NCBI RefSeq assembly: GCF_017562075.2
Contig: NC_054084.1
Span: forward strand, 21,750,389 to 21,814,388
Direction of reading: 5' to 3'
Origin: Anopheles merus
Lineage: Eukaryota; Arthropoda; Insecta; Diptera; Culicidae
Length of the DNA: 64,000 bases
Position 1 is the first letter of the stretch, and every line of letters starts with the position of its first letter. Of this stretch, positions 44,490 through 55,300 are shown one piece after another. The position numbers and the translations under genes are program-made. The notes beneath the pieces are model-generated. The model was not told the DNA's origin. It saw only the letters and a program-made list of their open reading frames with translations, and did no database searches.

Positions 44490-44845
44490 AGGCCGGGGTA
44501 CATTGTCCGTACTCACTAGTGTAATTTAGATTTTCACTAGCGCATCTGGCGGCGGCTGGTGGAAGCTTTTTTTTGGTCATCTAGGGAATGGTCGTGCCGG
44601 ATCTCAAATATAAGTAGTTTTTTCGTTTTTTGATGCGAAAATGGATGCAATGCGTGCACAACATATTTATCTATCAATTACAATTACAACATTTTCTCGT
44701 CCGATTGAAGTAAAAAACATGGAAAAATAACATATTTTCTGGAGCGGCTCCAAATTGTTTTGCAAAATGCTTCGGTCAGCCGCCGCCAGATGGGCTAGTG
44801 AAAATCGAAATTACACTTGCGAGTATGGACCGTGTATCCCGGCCT
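44490..44845. mobile_element. 356-bp MITE with about 75-bp inverted ends and TTA duplication
   Basis: The left end AGGCCGGGGTACATTGTCCG and the right end GGACCGTGTATCCCGGCCT form inverted repeats that extend through GATTTTCACTAGCGCATCTG and its inverse to GCGGCGGCTG. TTA flanks at 44487-44489 and 44846-44848. Its AGGCC terminus resembles MITE D. No coding capacity. Confidence 0.87.
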
Positions 44846-45072
44846 TTAAAAAAAAAGCGCACCTCACCTAATTTCGAGTTTGCCGGAAGGCAAATTTCTC
44901 TTTCCTTTCACGTGCACGTGGCGCATGTGCAACTGAGATGCAACGAGCTGATGACGATGCACCCTTTGGGGTCCCTACACGTACACGCACACTGTCTTCA
45001 GATTTCGGGGACCTTTCCCCTTGTATTTCCCTTTACTTTCTTGAAGTACTGGACACGTGGACACACACACAT

Positions 45073-45121
<49 letters not shown>

Positions 45122-45793
45122 TCTCTTTCTCTGTCTCTCTCTATCTCTCTCTCGTTTGTCACGCACTGTGTGGTTCGTTCCTACTTAACGAGAACCTCCC
45201 CTTACACGCACATGCTGCTGCTGCATTATGTGACCTCATATGTGCTTTCAAAGCATTTCCCCCCGCGCTACTATCTATCTATTCCCTCATGCACGTGATT
45301 TTGTTGTCCCCTGTTACCCAAGTACCCTCCCCCTTCCCGTTAACTCCTGCCCTGTTGGTCGGCTTTCTCGGCTTATAACGGTAGTTATTGGAATGTTCTG
45401 CACATCTGCATTTGATTTAAAGTCACGCGAATGGGGCCCATCGCAGTAGTTGCGAAAAAAGCCGAATAAATACATAAACTGTGCTTGTTGTACGCTTTGA
45501 TCGAGAGAAGGAAGAAGGGAGACTTAAAGGAATATTGCATTAGACCAAGCAGTATTTTCGAGATGAGAATCTTTAGTCTCTGCCTAAAACTCTTTAGCTT
45601 GACTAACTATGTGTGTATGTTTTTTTTTAAACCATAACAACTATAAAAGACCTTAATCAAGAATCTTTGTCTTAAAACAACGATCTCCTCCTCAAAATTG
45701 CCACCAATCGATTGGTGGGACCACATGATGATGATGCACCCCACGTCGGTCGTACCAACTTGATTACTTTCACTGCCGCCACCATCGTCCGAG
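44846..45793. other. gene-free stretch with a long CT repeat
   Basis: A (CT)n run occupies about 45075-45150. An AATAAA on the plus strand is near 45463. No coding region is supported. Confidence 0.55.
45075..45150. repeat. (CT)n microsatellite
   Basis: About 20 perfect CT units are followed by an imperfect CT-rich tail. It is seen directly. Confidence 0.9.
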
Positions 45794-46097
45794 TCATACG
45801 CAATATACGCACACACCATGCGCCGAAAATGTTGGACGGACTGACATCATAAGCTCCCGCGAGTCCCGCTGTTGTGTGCCGCTATTCCGCTGGTCGCTCT
45901 CGCTGCTGGTGGTTGGTCCAGGCTCTATCGGTGTGTTTGTCGCGCTCTTTTTTTTACTTGTCTTGCTGAGTTTTCTCTTATTGTTGTGCTGTGTTCGTGC
46001 CTGGTACATGGACGCCCAGATGATGTCATCCTGAAGGGAAGCAGCAATGATCGTGGAACACTTGCGCCATTTCGCGTTCATAAGCCACGGTGTGATG
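45794..46097 (-). CDS. candidate terminal coding exon, unknown protein
   Basis: A strong acceptor (TTTCTTCTCCATTCCAG, cut before 46097) opens a 100-codon frame that ends at 45794. It reads ITPWLMNAKWRKCSTIIAAS, then a Lys-rich segment and a Ser/Thr/Gln-rich tail. Composition is protein-like, unlike neighbours, but I do not recognise the family. The phase-0 frame from the same acceptor also gives 23 residues (HHTVAYEREMAQVFHDH...), so the reading frame is not certain. If real, it is the last exon of a minus-strand gene whose other exons lie to the right. Confidence 0.4.
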
Positions 46098-46884
46098 CTG
46101 GAATGGAGAAGAAATTGAGATGTAAAATTAATGTAAAGTTTAAGCGAGAGGTATACATTTGTGGTAAAATTAAACGATGGAATTAAGAGTCTGATCTAGT
46201 TGATCGATTAAAACTAAGAATTGTTGGAGTATCTTTGAGAGTCAATTTTCCAACCATGCCCCAAGTAAACCATAAACAGTTATCACACTAGGTGCTGGTG
46301 AACATTTTCCAAACCGCCTTAAAAACGTGCTTACGTTACATATTGGGTTGTTTCCACACGCACACACATACGGGACGATGTGGAATCTCTATCTTTCTCT
46401 GGGCCTTCCCTACGGGGTGTTGTTGCGCCGCACAAACGAAGGAAAAACATTCCAGAGATATTTTTACACTTCACACTGTGTTCACCATCACCACCCTGGC
46501 AATGGAAAATCTCGGCTAGCCAATCGTCGGGATGTACAGCCAGCCACCATGTTAACACACACGGCGCATGGAAAACGAGTTTTTTTTCTCGATCTTGCTT
46601 GCTTGTGTGCTGGCTTGCTTGCCTGTGGGACATACACATGGGATCACATCTCCCCTGCCAGGCCAGGGAAGCTGTTTGCTTTGGTTTGGTTAAAACCTGG
46701 GTTGCCCGTTTGGAGGACGAAAAAGGGCCAAGAATTGATCGTAGGTTTCTTTTTCGCGGCATGTTTGTGAGCACATGGTGCACATGCACAGGTTCTCTGT
46801 AGTACGGATTTCGTATGTTGTGATATGATCTGCATCACGCACAATCTCGTGAGATAAATGAATGGATTAATTTCTCAAGTCATT
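46098..46884. other. gene-free stretch
   Basis: Several overlapping frames of about 140 to 150 codons at 46327-46802 occur on both strands without domains. They contradict each other and are regarded as chance. Probably intron of the candidate minus-strand gene. Confidence 0.45.
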
Positions 46885-47815
46885 TTGGATCTATTGAGAA
46901 TGAAATGGTACATGTTAAAATCTTCTGATTTCTTGTAAAGCCCTAATTATGATCATGCGTGTCTTATAAGTCAGAAGTTGGTCCCAAGATGTGTTGTGTA
47001 AAGACTTACTTCTGATAATGTAAGATTGTTTTATATGGAAGTGACTAATCAAAATGAGTTCAAGTGCTCTACCTACAAATCAATAATTAGATGATAAGTT
47101 TTCCTACGAAACCCACGACATACTCGTTATGACCCAAAAGGGATTTGTGAATCTCAAACGTCAGAAGTTGATCAGAAGATCAATTTATTTCGTGTAACGA
47201 CCTGCTTTTGACCATGTAGGTCTGTTTAATTCATGATAACTAATCAAACAGAGAAGACTTCAAATCCTCTACTTACGAAGAATGAAGGTTCAGATTTAAC
47301 TTACAAAACCTACCGAAAGAAGTTAGAAGTCAGAAGTTGATTTCAAGATTAGCTGGATTTGTGCAAATGCCTACTTCTGACAAATGTGAGGCTGTTTTAT
47401 ATTGGAAATGACTAACCATACTGAGTTTCAGTCCGCTACCTACAAATCATTAATTAGATGATAAGTTTCCTACGAAACCTAAGACATACTCGTTATGATC
47501 TAAAAAGTATTTTTGAGTCTCAAACGTCAGAAAGATCATAATATCAACTGATTTTGTGTAACGACCTGCTTCTGACCATGTAGGTCTGTTTCACACGACG
47601 ATAACTAATCAAACAGAGTACGAGACATGCAGGCCTCTACTTGTCGATCAACTAGATGTTGATCAACTGATTTTGTATATAGCCCTACTTCTGACCCTGT
47701 TTTACATGGACGCTATTAATCGAATTGAGTTCAAGTGCTCTTCCTGTGAAGAATTCTATACTTCCTATCAAGATGAAGATGAGATTTATCCTATAACACC
47801 TAAGATCTTGACTTA
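46885..47815. repeat. degenerate tandem repeat with higher-order structure
   Basis: About five units of 130-200 bp each begin near GTCAGAAGTTG and contain a CCTGCTTCTGACCATG-like core and GACTAATCAAA. Units one and three share AATTAGATGATAAGTT (47085 and 47452). Units two and four share ACGACCTGCTT (47198 and 47561). Alternation gives a higher-order period of about 365 bp. No open frame runs through it. Confidence 0.8.
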
Positions 47816-48194
47816 GAAAACTAAAAGAGACCTAAAAAGGACAAAGCATCAGCCGCAGTTGATGGACAGATAGAGATTTATAAATCAAAATGAATCATCG
47901 TAGAGCCTAGTCATATTTCACAAGTAAAGTTATTGGCCATTAGCATATTTAATCATGCCACTTAAGATGTCTTGTCCACGTGCTTGTACTCCACAAGGCT
48001 TTCAAAGCAACACGCCTTGAAGAGTGTTGCTAATGATATCAAAATTATATTGCAAAAACAAACATTCAATTATTGTCATTGAGCGTACAATCTTACCTCG
48101 CGGACCTAGTTGAAAGTACAGTAGCCTCCTCTCATCAGCAGCAGTTCACCCGCCGGTCATCTACGCACTTCTCCACTGCCGGCTGCCCGGCCGG
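47816..48194. other. gene-free stretch
   Basis: AT-rich to about 48090, then GC-richer toward the candidate exon. No gene is seen. Confidence 0.5.
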
Positions 48195-48330
48195 ATGATT
48201 ATTGGCATGGATTTTTATGATAATTTACTAATGAACTACACACAATGCCTACATCGTGCCACCGGACAGCCCGCAAACGCGGTTCACGCGCATGGCATCG
48301 GCTCGCTCTCCGTCGACCAGCCGGACGGAC
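48195..48330 (+). CDS. candidate first coding exon, unknown protein
   Basis: An ATG at 48195 opens 45 codons (MIIGMDFYDNLLMNYTQ...) that end at a consensus donor, GTGAGT, at 48331, phase 1. GC content rises over this segment and falls beyond the donor. The frame is open for 28 codons upstream of the ATG. I do not recognise the protein and no following exon was identified in the window. Confidence 0.35.
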
Positions 48331-49076
48331 GTGAGTATTTACAAAATATCTGTGCCGCACAACCTGCCGGTTGTCACACAAAACCCTTGAACACACTGGG
48401 TTGGTGGTGATGATGGTGATGGTGGGTCACACTTGGAGAAGAGATGGGTGATTGTTACTGACCATGTGGTGGATGACGAAAGGGAAACAGGCAAAAAAGT
48501 GTCCCCGCAAACATACACCGACACACACACACACACCAGGCAGGGACTGTTCACCTCGATCGACGATGACCACGGACGGACGAACACACTGCACACACAC
48601 ACACACCGCGCAATATACACTCATCGCACCTTCACTCCACTTCCGTAACGCATGAATAAATAACACATAAACCTCAACGGCTATTACAAGCACGGCACAA
48701 AACAAATTTAACAGAAAAGAGCCCCCAAAGAAGAACTGAGAAAACTGGACAGTCACACATGTATGAAGTCACACCACACCCGGGGCAGATTTGTGTGTCC
48801 AAAAAGATGGAAAAAAGTCACGCCAACACACTCCATCACCCGCACATCTATGAAGCGCTCTGCTGCTGACGATCGTCGCTTTGCCATCGATCCGATTTCC
48901 GGCCCGTACGTGGATGGGGGATGGTATGGTATGTTGGTATTTGCACTGGCTCACACACACACATACTTTTCTTTCCGGTGATGCGTCGAAAAAACCCGAG
49001 TCGCATTGACGCGTGTTTAACACTTGTACGCGCGAACCGTGGTGTGATGCCTTCTCCGTGCCTTTTTAGTACAGCA
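48331..49076. other. gene-free stretch
   Basis: CA/TG repeats are frequent (about 48520-48605 and 48950-48963). No gene is supported. Confidence 0.5.
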
Positions 49077-49340
49077 CTAGCGGAGCCGGTGGGGCTGGTG
49101 CAGGGTATGGCGGTACGGGTTGGAGCGCTGGTGGAATAGCTGCTGATGATACTGGAACGGGCTGGGATGCTGATAGAGCTGCTGCTGGGCTGGCAAGCTG
49201 TACTGGGTCGGATGGTGATACTGCGCATAGTACTGGTGCTGCTCTTGCTGCTTCTGCTGCTGCTGCTGCTGCTGTTGGTAAGGATGCGTTGATGATGGTG
49301 GTCCACAGCCAACCACGACCCCACGGAGCACCGGCCACAT
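49077..49340 (-). other. candidate Gln/His/Tyr-rich coding segment
   Basis: On the minus strand a frame reads a Gln run followed by HQYYAQYHHPTQYSLPAQQQ and similar Pro/Tyr/His-rich sequence up to a TAG at 49077-49079. This is typical of low-complexity tails of regulatory proteins. A good acceptor (TCTCTTTCAATGTTCCAG) lies upstream at about 49423, but this frame has a TGA between it and the segment. All three minus frames are long here, so the call is tentative. Confidence 0.3.
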
Positions 49341-52300
49341 ATGGTGATCAACGTAGGTGTTGGTGGTGGAGTTGGTCGTCGGTTGCGCAATCGTAAGGAG
49401 ATCGTTGTTTGCGTTTCAGAATTGCCGGACCTGGAACATTGAAAGAGACTAAGATAAATCTAAATTATAATTTGGAGTTTCACACACCCGCGCATGCGCA
49501 CAGTACGAAGGGGGTAGGTAAGCGGAGGAAGCGCAGTGAAAAGCAGCAAAAAGTTTGCACATGCAAAGTAAACGAAAGCGATCGTGTTTGTTTGATGTTG
49601 ATGAGGATCATCCTGATGTAGGTTGTATTCGTTTTTAGTACATTGGTTTTAGTATAAGCGAAGCGTATTTCTACAAAGTGCACCTATAAGAGGTAGTTAT
49701 GCGTTCATAACACGTTTCCGCGATTAAGCAAACTGCGTTCCGGAAAACACATCTTCCCGCGATCGATTGATTGATCAATCATTAGCACGCGCACTCGCCC
49801 AGAGATCCGAGAGCCGGAGAAATGTTTGTCTGTCACAGTCGCAGCTACAAACGGGGTAAAACAGCGATCCCAAAAACAGCACGTATAATGTGTGTTGGGG
49901 CGTGCTGACAAATGAATGGTTTGTTCGGAGGGGGTTACTGTTACTGATGCTGAAAACACCCTCTCTCACCCTCTCTCTCTCTCTCTCTCTGTTCAGGAGT
50001 ATTTGCCTCAGCAGAATGGGCGCTAAAATTAAAACCGTTTTTAGGGTAATCACTGCAAGTGTGAAAATTAGCAGTGCTCCCTCCGCCGGAAGTGCTTTAC
50101 TGAAGGGGTGTTTGGGGTGGTAGTTTTGACTTGGTCTGAAGAGTGGCGGCGCTGTCGGCCATGGCGGACGAGTCACAGCTGGAGGTTTTCGGAGAAGATG
50201 TGTGGAATGCATTTGGAATGTTCATCAGCACATCTTCAAGCACTGTCTTCTAGGGATAGTGGGAAATGAACTCCGAACAAATGTAACTAATTTTGCGCAT
50301 GAACGATTCTTGCCCAACCGTGCAAAGCTTCTGTTTTCAAAGGCAAACAAATCATGGGGAGCAGCGTACCCTTTCACCCCCATCTGTTTGATCGCGTGAT
50401 CGTTGCCGCACACTTCCGGTTGTTTCATGCTGGTGTACAGACATTATATACACATTGATATTTTGAATAATAATACTTAATATCTTTGAATGGGTTAAAT
50501 TATCTACGTTAAATGACCAAATGCCCTACAAAACCTATCTACTTAGTACTGCCGTATGATTTTCAAAGTGTTCTTCGACAGCCAACGTGGCCCCATCGCC
50601 AACCCATATGGAAATAACTATCTTCACGAGAACTATTTTTAATCCTACACCACCTACAGCACACTACACAGCAGCAGTAGCAGCAGCAGCAAGGTGCAAT
50701 GGTGCATTCACGACGACCCACACGACGATGACGACGTCCCTACTGAGAGCTTATGAGAGGGTGTTGAATGTGCTCAAATTTAGCCATCAACCATACATGC
50801 CATAAATATACACACACAGAGACACAAAACACACACACACGTGTTATAATGCTACGCAGACGCCGGAAGATGCATTCTTTTGAAGCGCAGCACCGGATAA
50901 CACCAACATGTACTAAATGATGTACTAAATAAATACCACTACCACGCCACTATTCTGGCAGGCTACAAACGCATGCAAGAGCGAAAGTGTTCTACAAAAC
51001 AAACACAAAAGCTACACCCTCTAATAGGCAAAAGTCTCTTCTACAACTTCTACAAAGGATAGAATTCGAAAACAAGGGAGTAAAGAAGCATGAAAAAAGA
51101 AAAACTCAAATGAAGAGTAAAATCAAAACGCAAACTTCACTAAACCTTCAGTTGGTGACGCGTGGAGTGGTGCTGCTGCTGCTCTGTCACAGTGCGTGTG
51201 TGTGTATTCCATAACACTCGATCTTCCAATCCAATTTTAGTACACGAGAGCACATTTGTGTTGCTTGAGAATGGCAGTGGCAGTGTTGGAGATGGCAATT
51301 GGGGCTTTGGAGCGTCAGAGAGTAACTTATTGTTTTTGGTCAAACCGGTGAAAAGAAGGTGAACTGGGATGGTTTTTTTCTTTCTTGTTTTCCACTCTCT
51401 TCGCTCTATTAGCTTTCTTAATCGTATTAAAATTTTCTGCCTGTTTTTCCATTAGACTTTCATCTGCCCCTGGCGGGGTCCAGCGTAGCACCCGAGCCGT
51501 GAGAACTAGAAGTATAATAAGGAGAGAGTGAGAGATAGAGTAGAGATGCGAGCAGAATGGTTTGCACGAGTGAGAAAACGGATGCGACACCGCGGCAGCT
51601 GTAACAATAGAGCACACTCAAACAATGCACTGCGATGCGATAGTGAGTGTATGCTGGAGTGAAGGAAAGTGTTTTACTTAAGGGTAAGATTATATACGAT
51701 GGGGCTGTGAAGAGGTAGCTACCGTTCGTTACTACTATCAATCCCCATCCACACCAAGAGGCGCTTGAAGCGAGTTTTGTCTTTACGAGATTGAAAAGAA
51801 AGGCAATATTACGACAGCAACTATGCACAACAGGGTTAGTTTGAAGGGGTCGTTTTTTTAAAAGAAAAAACTCGCCGCATCAAACACCTCCCTCACCTGT
51901 TCCAATCCCAACACCCCAACAGACCCATAAACAACAATGGTTTTACGGCACTTTCACCGTCTGCCGTAACTAACTAGCCGCGTGGTCGTGCTCAGAGATG
52001 ACGAATTTGCACCATAATCATGTGTTTTTTAAAATATTTATAATTTCATATTTTTGTGACATTGGGACCCACCTTAAGTGTCCCATTTAAAACGGTGCCA
52101 CGCGATACTACAACGTGCTGTGGAAATTTCATCTCCGCAGGGCAGCGAACGAACCTCCCCAAAGGCATGATCCGTCTTTATGGCAGTCCAAGGGGAAAGA
52201 TTGCTACGCGTGCCCGATCGCAATGGGGCAAAATAAACCAGATCGTCGACGGACTGAGTGAGAAGAAAAAAAAAACATCACCGCTCCAACCCACCACACG

Positions 52301-55300
52301 CAGGTGGGAAAAATATGAAAATTCTATTATTACACATTTTTTGGATATGAGTGCGGGAATAGCGAGTACGCTGTGTTGGCTTGTTGGTTGGTTGGTGAGG
52401 TGAGAAATAGCTCTGACTCACTGTATCAATGATCCCGCCCAACTTATGACCACGTTGTGCTTTTAAAACGCTATTAGTTTTATAAAATATTGGGCCAAAG
52501 TAAACACAAAATATACTTAAGTTCAAATACAGTAATTTAAGGAAAAATATGCGACGAAATTATTTCAAAATTTAGAAGCTTACTTCAGAAATACTATGAA
52601 TAGCTTTAAATATAGATCTAATTACCAAATTACAAATTAATAACAGTTAGGAAGGAAGAAATATATAAAACAGCATTTGAAGATCAGCAAGAGCTAATAG
52701 ATTCGTTACATCATTAGGATTTTACATATCTTACAACACTAAAATTAACTTCTCAAAATGGAGAGTAAATCTCAAAAAAGACACCACCGATATCTGATCA
52801 CAGTTGGAAAACGATCTTCCCAGCTTGCTAGCAAAGATTTTCTCATACTTTTTTTGTAGATCAAATAGCACATTTGTGACTCATGCAAGCAAATGAGCTG
52901 AACTTTGCGTCTTCGCATTTAAAAAGAGGCGATCAAAAGCAATACTAAAACCAAGAGAGATAGAGAGAGTGAAAAAACGCCTATCCGCTGAAAGGTTGAT
53001 GATGAGCCAACCGACAAAAGGCTTTGTTCGGCTTCGTCGGCATCTAATGATAAAAATAAACGGCCTACCCTTCTGTCCCTCAGTCTCTGGCCGTGTGTCT
53101 TACGCCATGGTAGAGCCGGCATCTCCCCCCTTTTTTTTTTGAAACACACCAAACACACTAATCGTCCCAAATTGGCCACGCCGCACACAATTCCGTGGGG
53201 TGTGTGTGCGGCGTGGTGCCGGAAACCGCAGCCAAAGTTACTGTTTGTACAGCGATTAACAGACACACACCCGCGGTTGGAGACGGGAAGAATCAGCTTA
53301 TCCCGTACTATATCGTCGCGGTCATCAAGCGCGCGCTCGGACCACGTGGGAGTAGAAAATGAAAGTTGGCAACAGCAAGTCACCTCTGGTTTGAAGTTTA
53401 GTCTAACAGCAAATGGTTAAATGATTTGTTGCCAGTGATAGCTCCATAATGGGGTTTGCCCCCAATTTTGGCCAAACTTTGCGGTCGGCTTCTTGCTGTG
53501 TGCCTGTGCTGTGTCCACAAAACTCTTGTAGCTAAAGCCGAATCTCCGCCTCCACCACGGGCCTGAGGATAATAATGTCCCACGCGAAAAGCTCTAAAAA
53601 GGGATCACACATTATACTGGTGGGTTGACTGCTGTGGCAATCCAAGAACCTCCTCCGCGCGCTTCCCAAAATTTTACCCCTGCCAGATGGTGACCTGCCG
53701 ACGGAACTGTGGCCAGATCACCGCTCCTAATCGATTCACTTCCCAAAAACGGTTACAAGACATACTGAGAGGGAAGAGAGCATGTTAAACCTGGCTGACA
53801 AGTGCCAGTTGCCTGAGATGCCATGGTGATGCAATCGGGCGAAACACAATCCAGATCGCTCGGCTCAGGTCCGTTTTCGGAGCATCCACCCACCCACAGC
53901 AGCGAGTGAGAAGAGCAACGTTTGGAGGTCGTCGCTATCTGGAAAATCTCACGACCCGAACCGAGCGAAAAAGGAGACACATCATCATCATCATCATCGT
54001 CGTCAACAGGCGCTCTACGGCGAGCCTGTGGTGTCTTGTGTCCAAGTTTGTAACCCCCGCAACAAGAAAACAGCCGACACCAGGGGGAGATACATTTTGC
54101 GCAATTGGATGAGCGGCCGTTAAAGTGACAAATATGGCGCGCTTGGTTCATGTCGTGCCGGTGTGCTCATGGTGTGAGGTGACCAGGCCTGGATAATCGC
54201 CAAAAATTGCACCTGAAAACGGTGAGTCACATCACACACTCGGTGTCTCAGTAGAGTTGGACGAACAAATGAGTTCCCACCGAAACAGGGACATTTTGCC
54301 CTCTCGGGACCGACGTGCATCCCACGCGGAGACGGTTCGCTAGAGGTGGTGTGAGAAAGCTAGAACACTCTCTGACGTAAATATTTTTTTTTTTAGAGAC
54401 GGGAGACTCCTCAGAATTGACCCTCGAGATCGGTCGAGGCGAGGTCTGGTCTGTAAACAACGGCTCAAGAGTGTATTGCAAAACACTGGTGCCCCTTTAA
54501 CAGCAGTAGTGTGTAGCTGTCGTAACTATCGTTTCCTGTAGGAGGAGTTGTCTGGGTCTATTCAGAGCACAAACATTCCTGATAATACCGATACGGGACC
54601 TCATGCTACTGCGAACGGACGCTTTTAACAAGAAAACGGGGACACATTTTTTTAATGCTCTCCTGACCTGCCAACCCTTGCCCCCATCTCACTCCCATCA
54701 TCTAGCGATGGCTAAGCCGCATGGAGCACTTTCAAACTCGACACATGTGGATCCGTTAATATCCGTGCGTGCGCGACCCAACAGGCCAGCAAAGTCAACA
54801 TCTTTCAAAAAATAAATTACGTTCCCCCTTGATCCGTCCTCCGCGAACAAAAAACCGGTGGAACCTAACCACACAGGTGGGTGGTTCCGTGTGTCCAATG
54901 CCTGCTTCTTCCTTTTGCTCTTTCTGTGTGTGTGTGTGTGTTCGATCGGATGCCGGTATGTTTGCGCGTGGGAATACGAGAATCTACGGCCGAGACTACG
55001 AAGTTGGAGAGTTTTGGGCGTAGAAAAGTAACGCAGGCCTAAAGGGGTGTTGTGTAGGTGTCGGAACCTCTGGGAGGAGGTTTTTTGTTGTTGTTGGGCC
55101 AGTTCCCTTACAAAGTAGGACCAACATGCAGAGCTGTATCTATTTTCGTGAAGGTGTAGCCAGAAACCTGATGCATGAGGCTGTCCGTAGAATGGAGCTC
55201 CCTTTCTTTACACCCATTGCAACGTTCTCGCGAGTCGACTTTAGAAGGATTAGGCATGACTGTACCACTGATTAGTCCGATCAGGTTTTGCCTTGACGAT

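Noticed and set aside
45075..45150. CT run as a CRISPR-like or regulatory array
   Set aside because: It is a plain dinucleotide microsatellite without spacers, in a eukaryotic genome.
46327..46802. overlapping frames of about 140-150 codons on both strands
   Set aside because: They contradict one another, contain no domain, and sit in sequence with CACACA and poly-T tracts typical of introns.
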